From an uncultured Bacteroides sp. (lineage in GTDB: Bacteria > Bacteroidota > Bacteroidia > Bacteroidales > Bacteroidaceae): DNA of 64,000 nucleotides. Under the pieces are notes generated by a model. The model ran no database searches, was not told the DNA's origin, and was given only the letters and a program-made list of their open reading frames with translations. The stretch spans positions 24,557 to 88,556 of the forward strand of contig CALUGY010000078.1 of assembly GCA_944320295.1 (NCBI GenBank), written 5' to 3'. Shown piece by piece: positions 44,859-52,736 of this stretch (the stretch's first letter is position 1; each line of letters starts with the position of its first letter). The translations under genes and the position numbers were made by a program.

Positions 44859-46022
44859 ATGTTACAACCGGAATTGAAGTTAAGGCGTGATAAGATTCGC
44901 TCGCTGATGGCTCTACAGGGTATCGATGCAGCACTTATCGCATGCAATGTGAATCTTATTTATACGTTTGGACGTGTTGTTGGCGGATACCTGTATTTGC
45001 CGCTTCATGCTCCTGCGCAGTTGTTTGTCAAACGCCCCTGTAATTTGGCAGGGGAACATATTCACTCTATCCGCAAACCGGAGGAATTGCCCGCTTTGCT
45101 GAAAGAGAATGATATCTCGTTGCCTACGAAACTGATGCTCGAAGGCGATGAACTGCCGTACAGGGAATATTGTCGTTTAGCTGCATGTTTCCCCGAAGCA
45201 GAAGTGGTGCCATGTGGTACGGCGCTGATTCGTCAAGCCCGTTCTGTTAAGACCAATGTGGAGATAGAGATGTTCCGCCGTTCGGGAATGGCTCATGTCA
45301 AGGCTTATCAACAGATACCTTCTGTTTACCGTACAGGCATGACAGACCGTCAGTTTTCCATCGAAATAGAGCGTCTCATGCGCTTGGAAGGTTGTTTGGG
45401 CATCTTTCGCGTGTTCGGTCAGAGCATGGAGATATTCATGGGGAGCTTGTTGGCCGGGGATAATGCGGCTGTTCCCTCTCCTTACGATTTTGCTTTAGGC
45501 GGAAAGGGTCTCGATCCTTCCTTGCCAGGTGGAGCGAGTGGAGATTTCCTGCAACCGGGTCAAAGCATCATGGTAGACATGGGAGGGAATTTTAACGGTT
45601 ATATGGGAGATATGAGCCGTGTGTTCTCTGTCGGGAAGTTGCCGGAAAAGGCATATGTAGCCCATCAAGTCTGCTTGGACATTCAAGAGGCTATTGTGCA
45701 ACAGGCAAAACCAGGGACGGTTTGTGAAGACCTTTATAACATGGCTGTGGGAATGGCGGAAAAGGCGGGCTTTGCCGACTATTTTATGGGTGTAAAGCAG
45801 AAAGCCAAATTCGTGGGGCATGGCATTGGATTGGAGATAAACGAGATGCCTGTCTTGGCCCCCCGTATGAAGCAGGAGTTGGAACCGGGGATGGTTTTTG
45901 CCCTTGAACCGAAAATAGTGTTGCCGGAAATCGGTCCCGTGGGAATTGAAAACTCATGGGTAGTGACAACCGAAGGCTTGGAAAAACTAACTCCTGCGCC
46001 GGAGGATATTGTTGAGTTATAA
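44859..46022 (+). CDS. M24 family Xaa-Pro aminopeptidase
   Basis: 387 residues: creatinase-like N-terminal domain (about 1-135) and pita-bread metalloprotease domain. Metal ligands are visible in DMGGNFNGYMGDMSRVF (two Asp), GHGIGLEINEMP (His), EPGMVFALEPKIV (Glu) and GPVGIENSWVV (Glu). Cleaves N-terminal residues before proline. The start at 44859 (MLQPELKLRRDK) is preceded by AAGGAA; an in-frame upstream start would include the promoter region. A possible -7 (TTCCTTTGC) is at 44825-44833. Confidence 0.9.
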   Translation: MLQPELKLRRDKIRSLMALQGIDAALIACNVNLIYTFGRVVGGYLYLPLHAPAQLFVKRPCNLAGEHIHSIRKPEELPALLKENDISLPTKLMLEGDELPYREYCRLAACFPEAEVVPCGTALIRQARSVKTNVEIEMFRRSGMAHVKAYQQIPSVYRTGMTDRQFSIEIERLMRLEGCLGIFRVFGQSMEIFMGSLLAGDNAAVPSPYDFALGGKGLDPSLPGGASGDFLQPGQSIMVDMGGNFNGYMGDMSRVFSVGKLPEKAYVAHQVCLDIQEAIVQQAKPGTVCEDLYNMAVGMAEKAGFADYFMGVKQKAKFVGHGIGLEINEMPVLAPRMKQELEPGMVFALEPKIVLPEIGPVGIENSWVVTTEGLEKLTPAPEDIVEL

Positions 46023-46047
46023 CACGTATTCTTATTGGGAAGCAATT

Positions 46048-46091
46048 CATGCAAGAGGGTGGGCAGTCAAGCTACTCCCACCTTTTGCATG
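46048..46091. terminator. Probable bidirectional terminator between convergent genes
   Basis: Long hairpin CATGCAA.AGGGTGGG / CCCACCTTTTGCATG with a 13-base loop. It overlaps the last codons of the fucose-isomerase-like gene. Confidence 0.55.
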
Positions 46092-47316
46092 CGTTTATTT
46101 GGAAAAACTCATCAAGCATCTGCACACAGTTGCCCTGTATCATGACGTGGTGGTTGCCTAACGGGTTATTCAAGAAATAAGCTGCGGGCGAGTTAAGCTT
46201 TATCCGAACTTGAGTGCGGCACAGGTTCAGGTAGTTAGTGTTTTCTGTCAATGTGCCAGTACTTAAATAGTATTCATCAAGGCATTCTCCTCCGCATTTC
46301 ACCAAAGTCACATCTCCTGTGGGTAACAGTCCTTGGATACCTATGCTTGTCTCCGTCTCGAAATGGTTACGTATGATGAACCTTTCTGTTTGTTTTAGAC
46401 CGATGGAACAATGAGCCATTACGATTTCATTGGTACGTGCGTTTACCATGGATGGATTGGCCATGAATCCCTCTTTCCCTATGAGGGCTTTTACCGCTAG
46501 CAGGGTAAAGATGGATTGCAAGTCACCTTCGCATCCGGCAACAATACCCTCATCATTCAGCAGGGACAGGGCAAGGCATCCTGTCGTACCGATGTCTTTA
46601 ATCATGTTGAAGCAACTTAAGGTTAAGGCGTTGAGCTTCTCTTCTTCCGCTATGCGCTTTATGGCGAGATATAGTCGCATGGCTTTCAGCATGTCTTCTG
46701 GGCTAGCTTCTCTACAGGCTAAGGCTCTTTCAGCCAGTTTGGCACAAGACCCTCCAACTTCATCGTCTGTAGTATGTTTGTACCGTTCATATATCCGTTT
46801 CAGCGGGATGTCCATGTATTCCACTCCCCAGCGGCGTTTGGCAAGGAGGTAATCCACATGGCTTGCCACTAACCAATTTGCCGGAGTACCTATTACTCCG
46901 ATGCGTGCTCCTGCGATATGGCTTTGTGCTTTGAATATGTTATAGAGAACATATACCCTCTTGGTGATTTCTACCAACTCTCCATGTAGTATTTCTGTTT
47001 TTATACCACGTCTGCGCAACCAGGTTGATACTTCGAGGGCGGCAGCCAGAGAGTTTTGCATGCCATCGGCCAGTAATATGGTTGGGCGTGGCAATGATTC
47101 GAAATGTTGTATGATAAGTCGCTCCACTCCTCCTGTAGCTATGAACACGATGCTGAAGTCCTTTTTAGAAAGACTCCCCATGTCCTTGTAATCAACAAAA
47201 TTGAGTGTGAAGTATTTCTCTAATTCCGTTAGTACAGCTTCATGAGAATTGCGGACAGAAGCTTGTTTATGTAAATAAGAAGCAAACGTTATTAGGTTGA
47301 TAAGCATATTCCGCAT
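46072..47316 (-). CDS. L-fucose/L-arabinose isomerase-like protein, function unknown
   Basis: 414 residues, cytoplasmic. Overall layout resembles the fucose-isomerase-like superfamily: an N-terminal Rossmann-type half (SIVFIATGGVERLIIQHFE, PTILLADGMQNSLAAALEVSTWLRRRG) and a C-terminal half with possible metal ligands (DEGIVAGCEGDLQSIFTLLAVKALIGKEGFMANP, HCSIGL, NHHVMIQGN). No sugar-utilisation genes lie nearby, so the substrate is open. Lower G+C than most of the window. A second ATG at 47307 is an alternative start. Confidence 0.72.
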   Translation of the reverse strand: MRNMLINLITFASYLHKQASVRNSHEAVLTELEKYFTLNFVDYKDMGSLSKKDFSIVFIATGGVERLIIQHFESLPRPTILLADGMQNSLAAALEVSTWLRRRGIKTEILHGELVEITKRVYVLYNIFKAQSHIAGARIGVIGTPANWLVASHVDYLLAKRRWGVEYMDIPLKRIYERYKHTTDDEVGGSCAKLAERALACREASPEDMLKAMRLYLAIKRIAEEEKLNALTLSCFNMIKDIGTTGCLALSLLNDEGIVAGCEGDLQSIFTLLAVKALIGKEGFMANPSMVNARTNEIVMAHCSIGLKQTERFIIRNHFETETSIGIQGLLPTGDVTLVKCGGECLDEYYLSTGTLTENTNYLNLCRTQVRIKLNSPAAYFLNNPLGNHHVMIQGNCVQMLDEFFQINACKRWE

Positions 47317-47356
47317 TGTATTGTTGATTATTATTCTTGTGTTGCCTTTTAGTGCT

Positions 47357-47365
47357 TTAAAGGTA
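47357..47365 (-). promoter_or_regulatory. Possible -7 element for the fucose-isomerase-like gene
   Basis: Reverse strand TACCTTTAA, a TAnnTTT match lacking the final G, 40 bases upstream of the start. Confidence 0.4.
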
Positions 47366-47510
47366 GAGCTTTCATTTTATATGGCCAAGCTATTTTTAAT
47401 TTAGATAAGAAAATTAAAAGGCTATTGGCAGAAAAATGTAGAAAGGACTGTTTGAAGAAATATTATTGTTGTATAGAGATGTTTTTGTAGGTAATGATGG
47501 GTAAAATAAA

Positions 47511-47539
47511 GACAGCCGACATCATAGATGCCGGCAGTC
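47511..47539 (-). terminator. Intrinsic terminator of glyA
   Basis: 13-bp stem with two mismatches (GACTGCCGGCATC / GATGTCGGCTGTC), three-base loop, followed on the reverse strand by TTTATTTTA. Thirty bases after the glyA stop. Confidence 0.75.
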
Positions 47540-47569
47540 AAGGTATTCTTGTTTTCTTGTCTCTTATTT

Positions 47570-48850
47570 TTAATAAGCAAATAGCGGGTACTTTTTCATC
47601 GTTTCATTGACACGGGCACGAACGTTGGCGATTACCTGTTCATTGTCTACGTTGGAAAGTACGGTCTCGATCAGTTCTGCTATTTCAAGCATCAGGTCTT
47701 CTTTGGCACCACGTGTGGTAATGGCAGGTGTACCTAAACGGATACCTGAAGTTTGGAAAGCTGAACGGGTGTCGAACGGCACCATGTTTTTGTTGACAGT
47801 AATATCGGCCGACACCAAGGCTTTTTCCGCTACTTTGCCTGTCAGGTCGGGATACTTGGTGCGCAGGTCTACCAGCATGGAGTGATTGTCCGTACCGCCG
47901 GATACGATGGAGAAGCCTCTGTCCATCAGGGCTTGTGCCAATGTAGCGGCATTCTTCTTCACCTGCAGGGCGTATTCTTTCCATTCGGGTTGCAATATTT
48001 CGTTGAAGGCTACGGCTTTTGCAGCAATGACATGTTCCAGCGGGCCGCCTTGTATGCCGGGAAATACTGCCGAGTCGAGCAATTGCGACATCATCTTGAT
48101 TTCGCCTTTCGGTGTCTTTTTGCCCCAGGGGTTGGGGAAGTCTTTTCCCATCAGGATGATACCACCGCGCGGGCCGCGAAGCGTCTTGTGCGTAGTAGAG
48201 GTCACGATGTGGGCGTATTTCACAGGATTGTCCAGTAAACCTGCAGCAATCAGACCGGCGGGGTGTGCCATGTCTATCATCAAGATGGCTCCGATTTTGT
48301 CTGCAATTTCACGCATGCGCTTGTAGTCCCATTCGCGTGAGTAGGCAGAACCGCCGCCGATAATCATCTTCGGCTTTTCGCGCAGGGCTATTTCTTCCAT
48401 CTGGTCATAATCCACTCGGCCGGTTTTTTCGTTCAGGTTGTACTCGCATGGAGTGTAAATGATACCGGATGTATTTACTGATGAGCCGTGCGACAGGTGA
48501 CCACCATGTGCCAGATTCAGTCCCATGAATTTGTCTCCCGGATTGAGTACGGCCAAAAAAACAGCAGCATTGGCTTGTGCTCCCGAGTGGGGTTGCACGT
48601 TTGCCCATTCTGCATCGAAAATCTTCTTGATTCTGTCGATGGCGATTTGCTCACTTTGGTCTACCACTTCACAACCGCCGTAATAGCGTTTTCCAGGATA
48701 GCCCTCGGCATACTTGTTGGTAAGGCAAGAGCCCATGGCCTGCATGACTTCGTCGCTGACAAAGTTCTCCGAAGCAATCAGCTCCATACCTTTCAGCTGG
48801 CGTTGATGCTCGTTTTCGATAATGCTAAAAATCAGATCATCTCTTTTCAT
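47570..48850 (-). CDS. glyA: Serine hydroxymethyltransferase
   Basis: 426 residues; interconverts serine and glycine while charging tetrahydrofolate with one carbon. PLP lysine K222 in [14 protein letters not shown]; conserved [28 protein letters not shown], and [14 protein letters not shown]. The start at 48850 gives [15 protein letters not shown]; the longer in-frame start is inside the leader. A leader of about 210 nt separates it from its promoter. Confidence 0.97.
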   Translation of the reverse strand: MKRDDLIFSIIENEHQRQLKGMELIASENFVSDEVMQAMGSCLTNKYAEGYPGKRYYGGCEVVDQSEQIAIDRIKKIFDAEWANVQPHSGAQANAAVFLAVLNPGDKFMGLNLAHGGHLSHGSSVNTSGIIYTPCEYNLNEKTGRVDYDQMEEIALREKPKMIIGGGSAYSREWDYKRMREIADKIGAILMIDMAHPAGLIAAGLLDNPVKYAHIVTSTTHKTLRGPRGGIILMGKDFPNPWGKKTPKGEIKMMSQLLDSAVFPGIQGGPLEHVIAAKAVAFNEILQPEWKEYALQVKKNAATLAQALMDRGFSIVSGGTDNHSMLVDLRTKYPDLTGKVAEKALVSADITVNKNMVPFDTRSAFQTSGIRLGTPAITTRGAKEDLMLEIAELIETVLSNVDNEQVIANVRARVNETMKKYPLFAY

Positions 48851-49060
48851 TGTGTGGTTATCGTTAGTGAAGCCGTCCTGAGAACAGCTTCCGGTTAATA
48901 CAACATATAGTATATATAAACGTAGCGGAAAAGGTGTCGTGTCCTGTCGCAAGCGATACAAACAAACGTCGCAGTATCTATCCTGTGAGAATGAATGATG
49001 CCCACAAACATATGCGACGTTGATGTCTTGGTTCCATTATCCCGCTTCTAAATTTGATTG
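48851..49060 (-). promoter_or_regulatory. Long structured 5' leader of glyA
   Basis: With transcription starting just after the -7 at 49066, glyA has a leader of about 210 nt, far longer than others here. It contains a potential stem ACGTCGC / GCGACGT enclosing about 45 nt, and near the start codon a second pairing (AAGC.GT... ACGGCTT). It matches no riboswitch class that I can recognise. It could be a regulatory leader or simply spacer. Confidence 0.4.
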
Positions 49061-49065
49061 AGACC

Positions 49066-49074
49066 GCAAATATA
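49066..49074 (-). promoter_or_regulatory. -7 element for glyA
   Basis: Reverse strand TATATTTGC, full consensus, about 215 bases upstream of the glyA start. Confidence 0.55.
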
Positions 49075-49205
49075 GGTATAATATTCCTCACTACTACAAA
49101 GGAAAAGTTACTTTCTGATTTGCTTTGTTTTTTGCCGAAGTCGTTGAGAAGGTGAAAATCATGAAGTGGAGCTGTCGTTCATGCCGATATGTGCCGTTTC
49201 TTTCG

Positions 49206-49214
49206 TATTTTTGC
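49206..49214 (+). promoter_or_regulatory. -7 element for topB
   Basis: Forward TATTTTTGC, full consensus, 23 bases before the ATG. Confidence 0.6.
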
Positions 49215-49237
49215 CTCGCGAAATTCATAGAGAAGCG

Positions 49238-51358
49238 ATGATAGTCTGCATAGCCGAGAAGCCCTCCGTGGCGCGCGACATAGCCGACGTGCTTGGAGCG
49301 AAAGAAAAGAAAGAAGGATATATAGAAGGAAACGGATACCAAGTGACGTGGACGTTCGGTCATTTGTGCACGTTGAAGGAACCACACGAGTATACTCCTG
49401 AATGGAAGTCGTGGCGGCTGGAGTATCTGCCCATGATTCCGCCCCGTTTCGGTATCAAGCTTATCAGTAACCCTACCTACGAGCGCCAGTTTCATGTCAT
49501 AGAGCAGTTGATGCAACATGCCGACATGATTATCAACTGCGGCGATGCCGGCCAGGAGGGTGAATTGATTCAACGTTGGGTGATGCAGAAGGCGGGGGCG
49601 CGCTGCCCGGTAAAACGCCTCTGGATATCATCGCTCACCGAGGAGGCCATTCGCGAGGGTTTTGCCAAGTTGCGCGATGCTTCCGACTTCCAGCCTCTGT
49701 ACGAAGCCGGGTTGAGCCGCGCCATAGGCGACTGGCTGTTGGGCATGAACGCCACGCGTCTCTATACCATGAAGTATGGCCAGAACCGTCAAGTGCTGTC
49801 CATAGGCCGTGTACAGACACCTACGTTGGCCCTCATAGTCAACAGGCAACTTGAAATAGAACACTTTGTGCCCAAACAATACTGGGAATTGAAAACCGTC
49901 TACCGCGATACCCTCTTCTCCGCCGTATTGAAAAAGAGTGAAGAAGAATTGGTACTTGAGGCAGAGAAGCAGGGGACGGATGCGGCATCCGAGAAGCCCG
50001 TCGAGAATCCAGGCATAGAACCCATTACCGACAAAGAGCGAGGAATGGTCTTGCTTGAACGGATAAAAAGCGCTCCTTTCACCGTGACTGCTGTGAGCAA
50101 AAAGACAGGGCGCGAAGCTCCGCCCCGCCTGTTCGACCTGACTTCTTTACAGGTGGAGTGTAATCGTAAGTTCGCCTATTCGGCCGACGAGACGTTGAAG
50201 CTCATCCAGTCGTTGTACGAGAAGAAGGTCACTACTTATCCTCGTGTGGACACCACCTTCCTTAGCGACGACATTTATCCGAAGTGCCCGGGCATTTTGG
50301 CCGGGTTGCGCGATTATGCGGCCCTCACCGCACCGTTGAAAGGTGCGCCCTTGCTGAAATCCAAAAAGGTGTTCGACAACTCCAAGGTGACAGACCATCA
50401 CGCCATCATTCCTACCGGACAATCGTCGGCCAATCTGTCGGACATGGAGCGCCGTGTCTTCGATTTGGTGGCTCGTCGTTTTATTGCCGTGTTTTATCCG
50501 GATTGCAAGTTTGCCACGACCACCATCTCCGGCGAGGTGGAAGGTATTCTGTTCAAGGCGAGCGGGCGGCAGATATTGGAACCGGGTTGGCGTGTGATAT
50601 TCTCCTCGACTTCCCGTCAGGGTGATAATGAAGACAAAGAGGGAGAAAATGAACGCCAGCTTCCGGCTTTCGTCAAAGGGGAGAGCGGCCCCCATGTGCC
50701 CGACCTTGTAGAGAAGTGGACACAGCCTCCCCGCCCTTACACCGAGGCCACCTTGCTACGTGCCATGGAGACGGCGGGCAAATTGGTGGACAACGACGAA
50801 TTGCGCGATGCCTTGAAGGAGAACGGTATAGGCCGTCCATCCACCCGCGCGGCCATCATCGAGACCTTGTTCAAGCGCAACTACATCCGCAAGGAGAAGA
50901 AGAACCTGATAGCCACGCCTACCGGCGTGGAGTTGATACAGACCATCCGTGAAGAACTGTTGAAGTCGGCCGAACTGACAGGCCTGTGGGAGAAGAAGCT
51001 GCGCGAGATAGAGCGGCGTGCTTATCCTGCCGCCCGCTTCTTAGACGAGCTGAAGCAGATGGTGAAAGAGATTGTGGCCGAGGTGATGGCCGACCGTAGC
51101 AACCGCCGCATTACGGTGCAAGCCCCACCTCCGCTGAAAGCGGAGAAAAAGACGGCCTCCAAAGGCACGGCACCGGCCGCGAAAAAGGAACCGAAGAAAC
51201 GCGCCCCCCGGAAGGTTGCCGTCCCCAAAGTCCAAAGCCAGGACATCGTGGGGCAACCCTGTCCGGTGTGCGGCAAAGGCACCATCATTAAGGGCAAGAC
51301 GGCCTACGGCTGCTCGGAGTGGAGAAGTGGATGCCCCTTCCGCAAGCCGTTTGAATAG
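49238..51358 (+). CDS. topB: DNA topoisomerase III
   Basis: 706-residue type IA topoisomerase. TOPRIM domain at the N terminus (IVCIAEKPSVARDIADVLGAKEKK, NCGDAGQEGELIQRW), catalytic tyrosine Y334 in TTYPRVDTTFL, GIGRPSTRAAIIETL near 540. The C terminus has a basic Lys/Ala/Pro linker (about 632-670) and one four-cysteine zinc-ribbon (CPVCGKG... CSEWRSGC). Decatenates and relaxes DNA via single-strand passage. The start at 49238 gives MIVCIAEKPSVA, the family's usual beginning; the open frame extends upstream without a promoter. Confidence 0.95.
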   Translation: MIVCIAEKPSVARDIADVLGAKEKKEGYIEGNGYQVTWTFGHLCTLKEPHEYTPEWKSWRLEYLPMIPPRFGIKLISNPTYERQFHVIEQLMQHADMIINCGDAGQEGELIQRWVMQKAGARCPVKRLWISSLTEEAIREGFAKLRDASDFQPLYEAGLSRAIGDWLLGMNATRLYTMKYGQNRQVLSIGRVQTPTLALIVNRQLEIEHFVPKQYWELKTVYRDTLFSAVLKKSEEELVLEAEKQGTDAASEKPVENPGIEPITDKERGMVLLERIKSAPFTVTAVSKKTGREAPPRLFDLTSLQVECNRKFAYSADETLKLIQSLYEKKVTTYPRVDTTFLSDDIYPKCPGILAGLRDYAALTAPLKGAPLLKSKKVFDNSKVTDHHAIIPTGQSSANLSDMERRVFDLVARRFIAVFYPDCKFATTTISGEVEGILFKASGRQILEPGWRVIFSSTSRQGDNEDKEGENERQLPAFVKGESGPHVPDLVEKWTQPPRPYTEATLLRAMETAGKLVDNDELRDALKENGIGRPSTRAAIIETLFKRNYIRKEKKNLIATPTGVELIQTIREELLKSAELTGLWEKKLREIERRAYPAARFLDELKQMVKEIVAEVMADRSNRRITVQAPPPLKAEKKTASKGTAPAAKKEPKKRAPRKVAVPKVQSQDIVGQPCPVCGKGTIIKGKTAYGCSEWRSGCPFRKPFE

Positions 51359-51379
51359 TAGCCCTATGCCATAAACTTG

Positions 51380-52459
51380 TTACACCTTGAAAAGCATTCC
51401 TCCTATGTTGTCCCTTTCCGCTCCGGTGACGGACGACAGACAGCTCGGCTCGTCGGCCATGTAGAGCGTACCGAGGAAGGCGAAAATCAGGGCTTCCTTG
51501 TATTCTATGATTTGACGTTCCGGCACCACGATGCTACAGGGACACAACGCGTCGATGCGTTCCACCAGAAACTTGTTGAAGGCTACTCCGCCGGTGACCA
51601 GCATACGGCCTTGGCCTCCGTTGCATGGGTGCGCCTTGACCACGCGGGCCACTTGCCAGGCGGCGTGTTCGTAATACGTGCGCAGCATGTCCTCCAGCGG
51701 AAGGCCGTGTCGTTCCAGCAGGGGGTAGATTTCACTTTCCACCCATTCGCGTCCCAACGACTTGGGTCCGTTTTGGTGATAAAAGTCCAGAGCGTTCAGC
51801 TCGTCGAGCAAGTCCTGCTTCACGCTGCCCCGGCGGGCTATTTCCCCGTCGCGGTCGAAGTCCAGACCGATTTGCCGGCAATAGTGGTTTATGACGTAGT
51901 TGGCCGGGCTGATGTCGAAAGCGATGCGCCTGCCCTCTTGCTCGAACGAGATGTTCGAGAAGCCACCGATGTTGAGACAATAGTCGTAGTCGCCGAACAG
52001 CAGCCGGTCGCCTATAGGTACCAAGGGAGCGCCTTGCCCGCCAAGCATGATGTCGAGTCGCCGGAAGTCGGACACGGTGGGTATGTGTGTTTCGGCGGCA
52101 ATGGCCGCGCCGTCGCCAATCTGGTACATGACGCGTTTCTGCGGTTCGTGGAATATGGTATGTCCATGCGAGGCAATGATGTCGGGGTGCAAGCCGAACT
52201 CGTGCAAAAAGTCGTTGACACGTTCGCCGAGGAATTTTCCATAGGCACTATGGAAGGTCACGAACTCCAGTGCGCTCATTTCCTGGGCGGCAGTCCCCAA
52301 CAGCCGCTTCATGTCATCGGGATAAGTGTATCCCCTTGCCGCGTCGATGTGGAACGTCCACTTGCCATTACGCTTTGTGAATGTGCAGCAACACACATCC
52401 AATCCGTCGAGTGAGGTGCCCGACATCAGGCCGACAGCCTGCATGTTAAAGTCTTTCAT
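51380..52459 (-). CDS. anmK: Anhydro-N-acetylmuramic acid kinase
   Basis: 359 residues. ATPase fold with the signature VGLMSGTSLDGLDVC at the N terminus, GGFSNISF and MLVTGGVAFNKFLVERI. Cleaves the 1,6-anhydro bond of anhMurNAc and phosphorylates it to MurNAc-6-phosphate, a step in peptidoglycan recycling. It is convergent with topB, 21 bp apart. The AmgK/MurU-like pair at 13.5-15.7 kb could act further down the same salvage route. Confidence 0.95.
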   Translation of the reverse strand: MKDFNMQAVGLMSGTSLDGLDVCCCTFTKRNGKWTFHIDAARGYTYPDDMKRLLGTAAQEMSALEFVTFHSAYGKFLGERVNDFLHEFGLHPDIIASHGHTIFHEPQKRVMYQIGDGAAIAAETHIPTVSDFRRLDIMLGGQGAPLVPIGDRLLFGDYDYCLNIGGFSNISFEQEGRRIAFDISPANYVINHYCRQIGLDFDRDGEIARRGSVKQDLLDELNALDFYHQNGPKSLGREWVESEIYPLLERHGLPLEDMLRTYYEHAAWQVARVVKAHPCNGGQGRMLVTGGVAFNKFLVERIDALCPCSIVVPERQIIEYKEALIFAFLGTLYMADEPSCLSSVTGAERDNIGGMLFKV

Positions 52460-52486
52460 GATGGGTCTCTTAAAGGTTTCTTTCTT

Positions 52487-52495
52487 GCAAAGGTA
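52487..52495 (-). promoter_or_regulatory. -7 element for anmK
   Basis: Reverse strand TACCTTTGC, full consensus, 27 bases upstream of the start. Confidence 0.6.
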
Positions 52496-52586
52496 GTTTA
52501 AAGGGAAGCAAGATGCAATAAACTTCTGCTTTTTCAGTTTATATTAACGTGTTTGTGGCGTCTGTAGGCCACATGTGAGGGGCTTT

Positions 52587-52674
52587 TGGTCGGAACACGT
52601 TGCGCTCTCGCTTCGAACGTGTCGCGTCCGCGCTCGCAACGTGTTGTGCTCACGGCCGGAACGCGTTGCGCCCA
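52587..52674. repeat. 22-bp dyad array A7 (four units)
   Basis: Units start at 52587, 52609, 52631 and 52653; cores AACACGTT, AACGTGTC, AACGTGTT, AACGCGTT. The conserved flank lies on the right at about 52675-52695; its reverse complement AGAAGCATATTCCCGCC... GGGCGCAACG aligns closely with the left flank of array A4. Located between divergent anmK and the PorE-like gene. Confidence 0.86.
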
Positions 52675-52736
52675 AGGCGGGAATATGCTTCTATGAAAAC
52701 GGCAGTCTTTCTGCCGGTGGAAAAGAGTAGGGACGG

